Shown here: piece by piece, positions 56,129 through 64,000 of the stretch
Numbering within the stretch: position 1 is the first letter of the stretch
Layout: every line of letters begins with the position of its first letter
Source of the DNA: Bacteroidales bacterium
GTDB lineage: Bacteria; Bacteroidota; Bacteroidia; Bacteroidales; UBA932
Direction: 5' to 3'
Assembly (NCBI GenBank): GCA_017471965.1
Contig: JAFURF010000008.1
Coordinates: forward strand, 19,067 to 83,066
DNA: 64,000 nucleotides
Notes under the pieces: generated by a model
Told to the model about the DNA's origin: nothing
Database searches by the model: none
What the model saw: the letters and a program-made list of their open reading frames with translations, nothing else
Program-made: the position numbers and the translations under genes

Positions 56129-57019
56129 CTAGAAAAACGATACTGTTTTCTGCTCTACTGCAGCAAGAAGGCTGTTTGCCACGCGGCTCACACCGAAGCG
56201 GAAGTACTCCTTGTCAAGCCATTCCTTACCCAGGATGGTAGATACAATCGAATAATAGCACAATGCGTCGGCAGCGGATGAAATACCTCCTGCAGGCTTG
56301 AATCCGATCTTCCTTCCGGTGAAGTCATGATATCTCGCGATGCACTCGCACATGACATAAGCGGCCATAGGCGTAGCATTCACATCGACCTTGCCGGTTG
56401 ATGTCTTGATGAAATCAGCACCTGCCTCCATTGCCAGGAATGATGCTTCGGCAATACGTTCCGGAGTCCTGAGAAGTCCTGTCTCAAGAATCACCTTCAG
56501 ATGAACCTTGCGTCCCTGCTTCTGCGCCACAGCATCTATACATGCACGTACCTGACGGATTTCTTCTGAAGCCTTGTCATAGTCTCCTGCAAGGAACGAA
56601 TTCAAGGCAAGCACTATGTCCACCTCATCAGCACCCTGCTCCACAGCAAGTTCGCACTCCTTGAGCTTCACTTCAAGAAAACTCTGCGATGACGGGAAGC
56701 ATGCAGAGACAACCGTAATATTGAAATCACATCTCCTGGCATTCTTCACCGTAGAAGCAAAGTTAGGATAGACACACACCGAAGCAGGAAGAGGCCATTG
56801 AGGATAAGCGTCTCTGAAAGAATTGACCTTCCCTACAAGTTTTTCCACTGAAGCAGGAGTGTCGTCTGTCTTCAATGTAGTCAGGTCCATCATCGAGAAG
56901 CAGTCCTTATACACCTGCTCTGAGGCCACATTGTCAAGATTGGCGGCAATGATCTCCAATGCCCTTCCGATGGCCTCCTGATCCGGAGAATAACCGTATT
57001 TTGTCAAATAAACTCCCAT
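56129..57019 (-). CDS. deoC: Deoxyribose-phosphate aldolase
   Basis: 296 residues, cytoplasmic. It cleaves 2-deoxyribose-5-phosphate to glyceraldehyde-3-phosphate and acetaldehyde in nucleoside catabolism. The Schiff-base lysine lies in GADFIKTSTGK and the second lysine in IGFKPAGGIS; VCVYPNF and DEVDIVLALNSFLAGDY are also conserved. The Bacteroidota form is longer than the E. coli enzyme. It is the last gene of a seven-gene minus-strand operon. Confidence 0.95.
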   Translation of the reverse strand: MGVYLTKYGYSPDQEAIGRALEIIAANLDNVASEQVYKDCFSMMDLTTLKTDDTPASVEKLVGKVNSFRDAYPQWPLPASVCVYPNFASTVKNARRCDFNITVVSACFPSSQSFLEVKLKECELAVEQGADEVDIVLALNSFLAGDYDKASEEIRQVRACIDAVAQKQGRKVHLKVILETGLLRTPERIAEASFLAMEAGADFIKTSTGKVDVNATPMAAYVMCECIARYHDFTGRKIGFKPAGGISSAADALCYYSIVSTILGKEWLDKEYFRFGVSRVANSLLAAVEQKTVSFF

Positions 57020-57030
57020 ATGATATATTC

Positions 57031-57486
57031 TTAAAATTTCAATTTCGAATCCACAATTATAGTCACAGGACCGTCATTCAGAAGAGAAACCTTCATATCT
57101 GCTCCGAAAATGCCCCGTCCCACAGGCTTTCCTACATTCTGTTCCAGAAGAGTCAGGAAGCGCTCATATAGAGGTACCGCCACATCCGGCTTTGCTGCCT
57201 TTATATATGAGGGTCTGTTTCCTTTCACAGTCGACGCATATAGGGTGAACTGACTGACGGCAAGAATCTCTCCATCCACATCCTTTACCGACAGATTCAT
57301 CACACCGTCCTCGTCATCGAATATACGCATCGCGGCAATCTTCCGGGCCGTCCATTCCAGATCCTCCTGCGTGTCCTCGTCAATGAAAGCGGCCAGGACA
57401 AGAAGTCCCTTCCCTATCTCGGAACGATATCCCTCTGCAGGAACATCCACACTGGCCTCTGTAACCCTCTGTATTACCGTCCTCAT
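57031..57486 (-). CDS. dtd: D-aminoacyl-tRNA deacylase
   Basis: 151 residues. It removes D-amino acids from tRNA. MRTVIQRVTEASV at the N-terminus, the active-site SQFTLYA motif and LLNDGPVTI (the N-x-GP motif) are conserved, and length is exact for the family. Its ATG shares one base with the TAA of the radical SAM gene upstream. Confidence 0.95.
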   Translation of the reverse strand: MRTVIQRVTEASVDVPAEGYRSEIGKGLLVLAAFIDEDTQEDLEWTARKIAAMRIFDDEDGVMNLSVKDVDGEILAVSQFTLYASTVKGNRPSYIKAAKPDVAVPLYERFLTLLEQNVGKPVGRGIFGADMKVSLLNDGPVTIIVDSKLKF

Positions 57487-58244
57487 TATCCTCTTATCTG
57501 TATTTTGAATCCTTCATCAAGCAGAGGCTTCACATAGGAAGTCATCTCCTTGACAGTACATTTCGCCAGTCTCTTGTCAGGGGTCTCGCGGTCAATCGTA
57601 TAGACCATGATCTCCCTCGGCTTCAGGCTCCGGACAATATCCATCCATTTCCCGAGCATTTCCGGGCTCGCCGTATCGAAGTCGGGAGACTTCAGGAACA
57701 TCGTCTGCAAGATAAATCCGCCCTCGAACTTCTTCAGGTGCTCTACAGTATCCTCAACACTATACTTTCCGGCCGGCTTGTTTATAAGACCGACCAGTTC
57801 ATCCGTAGGCGCATCCAGTTTCAATATAGGATTGTCCACACGCATAAGTGCCTCGGCGACGCTTGGACGCGATATCATCGTCGCGTTGGAAAGTACCGAC
57901 ACCTTAGCACCCGGGAAATACTTGTCACGGAGTCTCAAGGTCACATCTATCACCTGAGGGAAATCAGGGTGAATCGTAGGCTCGCCATTTCCGGAAAACG
58001 TAATGGAATCCACCGGTACTCCGGCAGCAAGAGCCTTGGACATCTTATCCTCCAAAGCGGCCTCTATATCGGCAAGACGAGGGAAGACCTTGTCACTGAT
58101 TCCGTCCTTGTTCCATCCGCATTCACAGTATACACAGTCAAAGTTACACAACTTGCCTTTCGACGGCAAAAGGTTGACTCCGAGCGAGGAACCGAGCCTG
58201 CGGCTGAAGATAGGTCCGAATACTATTTCATCAAAATGAAGCAT
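57486..58244 (-). CDS. Radical SAM protein
   Basis: 252 residues. CNFDCVYC (C-x3-C-x2-C) binds the radical [4Fe-4S] cluster, and ITFSGNGEPTIHPDF is the SAM-contacting GGE-like motif. The N-terminal GPIFSRRLGSSLGVNLLPSKGKLC is characteristic of a widespread group related to wybutosine-type radical SAM enzymes. The start is taken at the ATG 58244, which shares its A with the upstream TGA; a GTG at 58247 is the alternative. Product unknown. Confidence 0.88.
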   Translation of the reverse strand: MLHFDEIVFGPIFSRRLGSSLGVNLLPSKGKLCNFDCVYCECGWNKDGISDKVFPRLADIEAALEDKMSKALAAGVPVDSITFSGNGEPTIHPDFPQVIDVTLRLRDKYFPGAKVSVLSNATMISRPSVAEALMRVDNPILKLDAPTDELVGLINKPAGKYSVEDTVEHLKKFEGGFILQTMFLKSPDFDTASPEMLGKWMDIVRSLKPREIMVYTIDRETPDKRLAKCTVKEMTSYVKPLLDEGFKIQIRG

Positions 58245-59431
58245 CACACAATCCTTTTTGAAGCGCTGTCTGCAGTAAGGCAGCCATTTTCATCCATTCC
58301 TGTAACAAGAACGATACCCGGCCTCTTTCCCGGCGTCAGACTTCCAAGGACATCCTCTTTTCCAAGGAAGCATGCACCGTTCCGGCACGCCCACTCCAGA
58401 AGTTCCGTCATAGGCACCTCAGGGAAATTATCATGGATGCACACGAGTTCCTTCACCATATCCAGATCATCATTGCTTGACAGGGAATCCGTTCCCACCA
58501 TAATGGCCAGACCGTTCTCCCTCATAAGTCGTATCGGAGGCAAAGCGTCATGTATGAAGATGTTCGACAACGGACATACCGCCCAGAAGACATTCTTCAT
58601 CACCTTTCCTGCCGCATCTATGTCACTCTGCGAAAGGCAGACATTATGCACAAGAAGGATATGCTCATCATATGGTGCAGGCCTGACAGCCGCAAGACGG
58701 TCAATGAAATATTTCAGCGAAGACTCTCCGGTAACCGGTGGCGTACTCATTCCGGACCTTTTCCTGTTCTCATACATGGCTCCCGTACCTGTCAGCAGAA
58801 GATCCTCCTCTTCCTGACTTTCCTGCGAATGGTACGAAATCCATCCCCTCTCCAGACCTGCCGCTGCTGATGCACTGAGAAGTTCCGGGCTCATGGTATA
58901 GCATGAATGCGGAGTCGGTGCCGCATCTATTCCCGCGGCATCCGCCACCTCGTTCAAAGCCTTCACATCAGCCATGACCCCTTCACACATCTCCGGCTCG
59001 CTTCCGAACACTTCAAGAAATGTCCTGGTATACATAGGATGGTCCTTCTTCACCTCAAATGAAGAGTCATCGTTGCTTATGTCCGCCATGGCAGAGACTC
59101 CGGCATTCCACATCTTGTCCATCCACTGACGCACAAGCGCTGTCTTCACCTCCTTTCCGGCCCAGTCACGAAGTTCGTTTATCTGATCGATGAAACCTGC
59201 CATCCCTGTCCCTTTGCGGAACTTCTTATGAAGATGAGACAGTTCCACATGGCAATGGGCATTCACGAATCCCGGCACCAGAGCCCCTCTGATCACTTCT
59301 TCAGTATCAGAGCATTGACCTACTGCAAGAATCTCCCCTGTAGCATCATCGTATTCCACATAGCCGTTCACTATCGGCTTTTCGGCATCCAAGGTATAGA
59401 CATAGGATGCCGCTATCCTATTGATTCCCAT
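58244..59431 (-). CDS. Amidohydrolase-superfamily deaminase-like protein
   Basis: 395 residues, cytoplasmic. The composite amidohydrolase domain has the metal motif NAHCHVELSHL, the histidines in TPHSCYTM and SYHSQES, and the distal aspartate in VGTDSLSSN. The pattern is closest to chlorohydrolase/adenosine-type or aminofutalosine deaminases. A TTG at 59440 lies upstream, but the ATG at 59431 is preferred. It overlaps the DUF4296 gene by 14 bp. Substrate unknown; a purine-type base is plausible. Confidence 0.82.
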   Translation of the reverse strand: MGINRIAASYVYTLDAEKPIVNGYVEYDDATGEILAVGQCSDTEEVIRGALVPGFVNAHCHVELSHLHKKFRKGTGMAGFIDQINELRDWAGKEVKTALVRQWMDKMWNAGVSAMADISNDDSSFEVKKDHPMYTRTFLEVFGSEPEMCEGVMADVKALNEVADAAGIDAAPTPHSCYTMSPELLSASAAAGLERGWISYHSQESQEEEDLLLTGTGAMYENRKRSGMSTPPVTGESSLKYFIDRLAAVRPAPYDEHILLVHNVCLSQSDIDAAGKVMKNVFWAVCPLSNIFIHDALPPIRLMRENGLAIMVGTDSLSSNDDLDMVKELVCIHDNFPEVPMTELLEWACRNGACFLGKEDVLGSLTPGKRPGIVLVTGMDENGCLTADSASKRIV

Positions 59432-60176
59432 CTTCAACAACCATTCTTCTTATCTGACCGTCCAGTCTCCTCTTTCCGGTCTTTTCCTGTACTTTCAGCA
59501 GTTCCGGTTCCGATTTCAGTTCCTGTTCAATTCTCATTACGGGTCTTACCGAGACGACGGTATCCTTTGACGGTACGCTGTCACACACCGACAGAGTATC
59601 CGTCTTCACTATCATCCTTATACGGTCATATATGGTATCCGCCCTCTCGATAGAAATCAGCCTGTATACCCATAAGGCTGAATCAGGCTCGAACGACACA
59701 CTGTCGTAATAATGTACATAAGGTTCACCGTTAAGATAAGGAAAGTACTCTGCAGGGTCGAAATCCGACTTCAACAAGTCGGCCATCTTCTTCCACTCCC
59801 GCTCCTTCGCAGCCTTGACCTCCTGTGCGTGCTTTTCCTTCCTCAACTGCACCAGCCGCTCGTCAAGTATATCGACCGTTGTCCTCAACACCTTGGCAAA
59901 GCGCTCAGGATCATTCATATATACATCGACAGTCTTTACATAATCCTCAGTCGTATATCCGTATTTCTCCAGAATAGGTTCATATACAAGAGAGGTATCT
60001 GCAATCAGTCTGACTCCTTTTGCAGACATGACCCATTGGTCTGTCATGAGCATTTCCGCATATATCCTTGACAGTTTCGCACGCGGAATCACTTCCGCAT
60101 CCTGCTTTCGGCAGGAAACGGATATGATCATCACAAGGATGATCAGAGCCGGAATATGACGCAGGACTCTTCTCAT
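59418..60176 (-). CDS. DUF4296 lipoprotein
   Basis: 252 residues with a lipoprotein signal ending in ISVSCRKQD. The DUF4296 domain (about 30-115) has IPRAKLSRIYAEMLMTDQW and YGYTTEDYVKTVDVYMNDPERF. A charged helix at about 105-135 (RKEKHAQEVKAAKEREWKK) and a beta-rich tail with no recognised domain follow. The family is confined to Bacteroidota and has no assigned role. It sits 2 bp after pheT. Confidence 0.85.
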   Translation of the reverse strand: MRRVLRHIPALIILVMIISVSCRKQDAEVIPRAKLSRIYAEMLMTDQWVMSAKGVRLIADTSLVYEPILEKYGYTTEDYVKTVDVYMNDPERFAKVLRTTVDILDERLVQLRKEKHAQEVKAAKEREWKKMADLLKSDFDPAEYFPYLNGEPYVHYYDSVSFEPDSALWVYRLISIERADTIYDRIRMIVKTDTLSVCDSVPSKDTVVSVRPVMRIEQELKSEPELLKVQEKTGKRRLDGQIRRMVVEDGNQ

Positions 60177-60178
60177 CT

Positions 60179-62620
60179 CTATCTCAACACTGCACCGAAT
60201 TCATTCTGGAAAGTAGAAAGCAACTTGCTCATCACCTTCTCCACATCATTGTCTGTAAGGGTCTTCTCAAGATCCTGAAGCACAAAACTGAGTGCATACT
60301 GCTTCTTTCCTTCTGCAATCTTGTCTCCGCGGTATACGTCGAAAAGCCCTACCTGCTTGAGAAGTTTCTTTCCTGCACGGAAAGCGCTCTTGCGGAGGTC
60401 CGCATAAGTCACAGACTCGTCAAGAAGAAGCGCAAGGTCTCTTCTTACCTCAGGGAACTTAGGCAGTTCCTTATATTTGATCCTGTTTCTCTTTACAAGT
60501 TCAAAAAGAGCAGGCCAACTGATCTCAGCAGCAAATACAGGCTGTCTGATGCCGAACTGCTTGAGTCTTGCGGGAGCGATGGTACCCATTACGGCAAGAG
60601 TCTGACGTGAGCCTGGGAGACTGTATGAAAGTCCCTCGGAGAACAGGTCTGCAGGAGCAGCATCAGTCTCAAGAGAGTATATGTCGCATCCGAAACGCTT
60701 CAGAAGAAGTTCGAGGTATCCCTTGAGTTGGAAATAGCTTCCCTTTCCGAGATCTGTACGCCATGACTTGTCCGGCTGGCCGCTCATGAAGAGTGCATAG
60801 CATGTATGCTCCTCGTATGATTCGAGTGTCTTGCCGTCAGTGCCAGGCTTGAACGAGTATACTGAACCGTATTCGAATGTCTTGATATTAGTGATCTGAC
60901 GGTTGATGTTATATGCAATGACCTCAAGACCGTTAAGAAGGAGGGTCTGCCTCATCACATTGAGATCGGAACTGAGAGGATTCATTATCCTCACGCAATT
61001 CTCCTCAGGGAAGGTCTTCAATTTCGCATAATAATCAGACTTGGTCAGTGAATTGTTCATGGTCTCCACGAAACCGTTCGCAGCAAGAAAATCGGCGATT
61101 GACTTCCTTACCTGCTCAGGTTCAGGCTTCTGAGGTGCATTCACAGACATGCGCATTGCCTGTGGGAGTTCGATGTTGTTATAGCCGTACACACGAAGAA
61201 TCTCCTCGACCACATCGCATTCACGGTATACATCAACCATATATGACGGCACCGCTACAGTCGCGCCACCTTCGTGCTTCTCAACAAACTCGTATGCCAA
61301 TGCCTCAAGCAGTCCCTCGATGACATCGTGACCGATCTTCTTGCCGATGAAGTTTTCCATACGGCAATAGTCGAGTTCAACCACCTTCTTCTCAATCTTC
61401 TCAGGATAGAATTCCTGTACCTTTCCTACGATCTCACCACCGGCAAGTTCCTGAATGAGGAGTGCAGCACGCCTTGCAGCGTAGTCAACGACGAGAGGGT
61501 CGGCACCGCGCTCATAACGGAATGAAGCATCTGTCTTGAGCCCATGTCTCTTGGAACTCTTTCTGATCGACACAGGATTGAAGTATGCACTCTCAAGGAA
61601 GACATCTGTAGTAGCCTCTGTCACACCTGACTCTTCACCTCCGAAAACTCCGGCAAGGCACATAGGCTTCTGCGCATTTGCAATCATCAGGTCTGCAGAA
61701 CTTAAAGTACGCTCAACGCCATCAAGGGTCACGAACTTTTCGCCTTCCTCGGCTCTGCGGACCACAACCTTTCCGCCAGCGATCTTAGATGCATCGAATG
61801 CATGAAGTGGCTGTCCGATCTCATGAAGCACGAAATTGGTGATATCCACCACATTATTGATAGGCCTGAGTCCGATGGCAAGAAGTTTCTTCTGAAGCCA
61901 CTCAGGTGAAGGCGCCACCTTTACTCCCTTGATGGTCGTACCTGTATATCGTGGTGCACCGTCTGCTGCTGTAACCTCTACTGGTATAGCCTCACCTTCA
62001 CCCTCTGCAAATGCAGAAACATCCGGAATGTTCAGGCTGCATGGAATATTGTTATGCTTGAGATATGCGTAAAGATCACGTGCGACACCGATATGCGAAG
62101 CCGCATCCACACGGTTGGCAGTGAGTCCGATCTCTATGAGAGCGTCTGTCGCAAGTCCAAGATAATCCTTTGCTGCAGTACCGACTACTGCATCAGGATC
62201 CAGTACCATGATACCGTCATGTGACTCACCGATACCGAGTTCATCCTCTGCGCAGATCATACCGAAAGACTCCACACCACGGATCTTCGACTTCTTGATC
62301 TTGAAGTCTTCACCGAGTACTGTTCCGACCGTAGCGAGCAGCACCTTCTGTCCTGCTGCCACATTAGGAGCACCGCATACGACCTGAAGCAGTTCAGTAT
62401 CGCCTGTATCAAGCTTAGTTATATGGAGATGATCCGAATCCGGATGCTCCACACACTCTATCACTTCAGCAACGATTACTCCGGCAAGTCCTCCCGGAAT
62501 CTCCTCTATCTGTTCGAGCGCATCTACCTCAAGTCCTATTGAAGTCAGCGCCTCAGCAACGGCCTCTGGTGTGAGGTCACACTCAAGATAATCTTTGAGC
62601 CAATTGTACGAAATCTTCAT
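60179..62620 (-). CDS. pheT: Phenylalanine-tRNA ligase beta subunit
   Basis: 813 residues, cytoplasmic, part of the alpha2-beta2 enzyme. Domains in order are the N-terminal lead, a tRNA-binding OB domain (DTELLQVVCGAPNVAAGQKV), the B3/B4 editing domain, B5 (GKKIGHDVIEGLLEALAYEF), the catalytic-like core (KPEPEQVRKSIADFLAANGF) and the C-terminal ferredoxin-like anticodon-binding domain (FPEVRRDLALLLDE). Length is typical. It follows ftsY by 6 bp. The alpha subunit is not in the window. Confidence 0.97.
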   Translation of the reverse strand: MKISYNWLKDYLECDLTPEAVAEALTSIGLEVDALEQIEEIPGGLAGVIVAEVIECVEHPDSDHLHITKLDTGDTELLQVVCGAPNVAAGQKVLLATVGTVLGEDFKIKKSKIRGVESFGMICAEDELGIGESHDGIMVLDPDAVVGTAAKDYLGLATDALIEIGLTANRVDAASHIGVARDLYAYLKHNNIPCSLNIPDVSAFAEGEGEAIPVEVTAADGAPRYTGTTIKGVKVAPSPEWLQKKLLAIGLRPINNVVDITNFVLHEIGQPLHAFDASKIAGGKVVVRRAEEGEKFVTLDGVERTLSSADLMIANAQKPMCLAGVFGGEESGVTEATTDVFLESAYFNPVSIRKSSKRHGLKTDASFRYERGADPLVVDYAARRAALLIQELAGGEIVGKVQEFYPEKIEKKVVELDYCRMENFIGKKIGHDVIEGLLEALAYEFVEKHEGGATVAVPSYMVDVYRECDVVEEILRVYGYNNIELPQAMRMSVNAPQKPEPEQVRKSIADFLAANGFVETMNNSLTKSDYYAKLKTFPEENCVRIMNPLSSDLNVMRQTLLLNGLEVIAYNINRQITNIKTFEYGSVYSFKPGTDGKTLESYEEHTCYALFMSGQPDKSWRTDLGKGSYFQLKGYLELLLKRFGCDIYSLETDAAPADLFSEGLSYSLPGSRQTLAVMGTIAPARLKQFGIRQPVFAAEISWPALFELVKRNRIKYKELPKFPEVRRDLALLLDESVTYADLRKSAFRAGKKLLKQVGLFDVYRGDKIAEGKKQYALSFVLQDLEKTLTDNDVEKVMSKLLSTFQNEFGAVLR

Positions 62621-62626
62621 ATATCA

Positions 62627-63568
62627 TTAATTTTCTATATCTTCCTTTGAGAAAAGCGAATTCACGAACTCGCGCTTGTCAAACACCTTCAGGTCATCTA
62701 TTCCTTCTCCGATACCGACAAACTTGATAGGGACCTTGAACTGATCCACAATACCAACAACAACACCACCTTTAGCGGTTCCGTCAAGTTTTGTCACGGC
62801 AAGTGCCGTAATGTCTGTGGCACGGGAGAACTCCTTGGCCTGCTGAAAGGCATTCTGGCCTGTGGATCCGTCAAGGACAAGAAGCACCTCATGTGGGGCA
62901 TCAGGGACTACCTTCCTCATGACATTGCGGATCTTGGTCAGTTCGTTCATCAGGTCTATCCTGTTATGAAGACGACCTGCCGTATCAACAAGGACAACGT
63001 CCGCCTCCTTGGCAACAGCAGACTTGACCGTATCGAAGGCCACCGATGCCGGATCAGATCCCATTTCCTGCTTCACGATGTCCACACCTGCCCTTTCGGA
63101 CCAGATCGTAAGCTGATCGACTGCTGCAGCACGGAATGTGTCGGCGGCACCTAGAACAACCTTCTTTCCTTGAGCCTTAAGACTGCTTGCCAACTTTCCG
63201 ATAGTAGTGGTCTTTCCAACTCCATTCACACCCACGACCATGACCACATACGGTTTCCTGCTGAAATCAAAAGGTTCGATCCTGTCATCGGAAGTCTCGC
63301 CTTCACGCACATTCAGCAATTCTGAGATCTCGTCACGAAGGATATCAACCAACTCATTAAGGGACACGTACTTGTCCCTTCTTACCCTCTCCTCAAGATT
63401 CTCGATGATCCTCATGGTGGTATCGACACCCATATCCGTAGCAAGAAGCGCCTCCTCGATTGCATCGAGAAGATCATCATCAACTTCGGTCTTTCCTACT
63501 ATGGCCCTTGAAAGCCTGTCGAAGAAACTTCTGTTGGTCTTCTTTACTCCTTTATCAAAAATACCCAT
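62627..63568 (-). CDS. ftsY: Signal recognition particle receptor FtsY
   Basis: 313 residues, the membrane-associated SRP receptor GTPase. The N domain (about 10-95) lacks the acidic A domain of E. coli FtsY, as is normal in Bacteroidota. G motifs are GVNGVGKTTTIGKLA, DTFRAAAVDQL, DTAGRLHN and TKLDGTAKGG. It heads the ftsY-pheT-DUF4296-amidohydrolase-radical SAM-dtd-deoC run of tightly packed genes. Confidence 0.97.
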   Translation of the reverse strand: MGIFDKGVKKTNRSFFDRLSRAIVGKTEVDDDLLDAIEEALLATDMGVDTTMRIIENLEERVRRDKYVSLNELVDILRDEISELLNVREGETSDDRIEPFDFSRKPYVVMVVGVNGVGKTTTIGKLASSLKAQGKKVVLGAADTFRAAAVDQLTIWSERAGVDIVKQEMGSDPASVAFDTVKSAVAKEADVVLVDTAGRLHNRIDLMNELTKIRNVMRKVVPDAPHEVLLVLDGSTGQNAFQQAKEFSRATDITALAVTKLDGTAKGGVVVGIVDQFKVPIKFVGIGEGIDDLKVFDKREFVNSLFSKEDIEN

Positions 63569-63588
63569 AAAAACAGATGTTTAACCTG

Positions 63589-63596
63589 CAAATTTA
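63589..63596 (-). promoter_or_regulatory. Candidate -7 element before ftsY
   Basis: On the minus strand TAAATTTG fits TAnnTTTG and lies 20 bp before the ATG. The -33 element is not clear; it would lie in the upstream terminator. Confidence 0.4.
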
Positions 63597-63615
63597 ATCA
63601 TTTAAAGCGTATAAA

Positions 63616-63658
63616 AAAAGTGGCAAGGCTGAAAATAGGATTCCGCCTTGCCACTTTT
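63616..63658 (-). terminator. Terminator after the rpmG-DUF4295 genes
   Basis: AAAGTGGCAAGGC and GCCTTGCCACTTT pair over 13 bp around a 15-base loop. Minus-strand transcripts end in a T-run from the A-run at 63613-63619. Confidence 0.88.
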
Positions 63659-63676
63659 AAAGGATATTAAAGGAAT

Positions 63677-63832
63677 TTATTTCTTTGCGAATAATTCATT
63701 AGTCTTGTCCTCCTCAACGAGTTCCTCTGTAAACACATAAGCACCTGTCTTAGGAGACTTGTCCATACGGATACACTTTACCATCTTCTTGAGTGTACCT
63801 GCCTTGAAGGTTGCGACTGCTTTCTTTGCCAT
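63677..63832 (-). CDS. DUF4295 small basic protein
   Basis: 51 residues: it begins MAKKAVATFKAGTLKKMVKC and ends NELFAKK. DUF4295 proteins are Bacteroidota-specific and are regularly encoded just after rpmB-rpmG, so a ribosome-linked role is likely. The protein is Lys-rich (11 of 51) and has one cysteine. The start is clear, 19 bp after the rpmG stop. Confidence 0.9.
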   Translation of the reverse strand: MAKKAVATFKAGTLKKMVKCIRMDKSPKTGAYVFTEELVEEDKTNELFAKK

Positions 63833-63851
63833 ATATCAATTCCTCCACAAA

Positions 63852-64000
63852 TTATTTGATCTCGCGATGAAGGGTCACCTTCTTAAGGAACGGATTGTAC
63901 TTCTTACGCTCCAGACGCTGAGTTGTATTCTTCTTGTTCTTTGTAGTGATGTATCTTGAGATACCTGGTACACCGCTTTCTCTCTGCTCAGTGCACTCAA
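63852..64000 (-). CDS. rpmG: Ribosomal protein bL33, N-terminus outside the window
   Basis: The visible 49 residues contain [20 protein letters not shown] and [19 protein letters not shown], the bL33 pattern, and end HREIK. Only about a dozen residues are missing. The zinc-binding cysteines of the C+ form of L33 are absent. It is the first visible gene of the rpmG-DUF4295-ftsY arrangement standard in Bacteroidota. Confidence 0.95.
   Translation of the reverse strand, partial: ECTEQRESGVPGISRYITTKNKKNTTQRLERKKYNPFLKKVTLHREIK

Noticed and set aside
57738-58817. 359-codon plus-strand frame across the radical SAM and amidohydrolase genes
   Set aside because: Antisense to two clear genes, rich in Arg/Ser/His, no domain.

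Overview
The window is a chromosomal segment of a Bacteroidota bacterium, most likely a gut- or rumen-type member of the Bacteroidales. Supporting signs are a SusC/SusD pair, a one-protein hybrid two-component regulator, a FimA/Mfa-type fimbrial operon, DUF4296, DUF4295, DUF3575 and DUF6515 proteins, and several promoters of the Bacteroidota form (TTTG, about 19-20 bp, TAnnTTTG). The genus cannot be fixed from the sequence. I see no phage, insertion sequence, plasmid gene or CRISPR array.

Region 1 (1-906) holds the end of a TSUP-family exporter and a tRNA-Gln with its own promoter and terminator. Region 2 (907-25485) is a polysaccharide utilisation locus. A divergent, apparently exported cellobiose-2-epimerase-like gene is followed by a hybrid two-component regulator and then GH9, GH31, GH9, GH31, SusC, SusD, GH3 and an unassigned secreted enzyme, ending at a strong terminator. 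Two GH31 enzymes of different types with two GH9 enzymes and a GH3 suggest a xylosylated beta-glucan such as xyloglucan. The galactosidase, arabinofuranosidase, fucosidase, GH5 and second surface-binding protein of known xyloglucan loci are absent.

Region 3 (25492-36124) carries two adjacent membrane proteins with a LecA/PA-IL-like extracytoplasmic domain, class I fumarase, a frameshifted PagL-like outer-membrane protein, prfB, and an operon of a DUF4838 protein, murI and a secreted esterase. Region 4 (36162-47056, minus strand) looks like one nine-gene operon. It runs HU-domain membrane protein, acyl-ACP thioesterase, Nudix hydrolase, glycosyltransferase, DUF4922-SpoIID fusion, AmpG-like permease, lipoprotein serpin, NamZ-like muramidase and a DUF6515 protein. 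Several of these genes overlap by ATGA. Its core reads as a peptidoglycan-fragment salvage module with unusual members.

Region 5 (47126-50130) has tRNA-Asn, a 2-hydroxyacid dehydrogenase, a LytS/LytTR two-component pair and a convergent tRNA-Leu. Region 6 (50205-55973, minus) is a five-gene type V fimbrial operon that begins with a predicted zinc metalloprotease lipoprotein. Region 7 (56049-64000, minus) is housekeeping: rpmG (partial), DUF4295, then ftsY, pheT, DUF4296, an amidohydrolase, a radical SAM protein, dtd and deoC, closed by two hairpins.

The strongest candidates for something undescribed are the peptidoglycan/serpin operon, the paired LecA-like membrane proteins, the metalloprotease inside the fimbrial operon, and the unassigned enzyme at the end of the polysaccharide locus.
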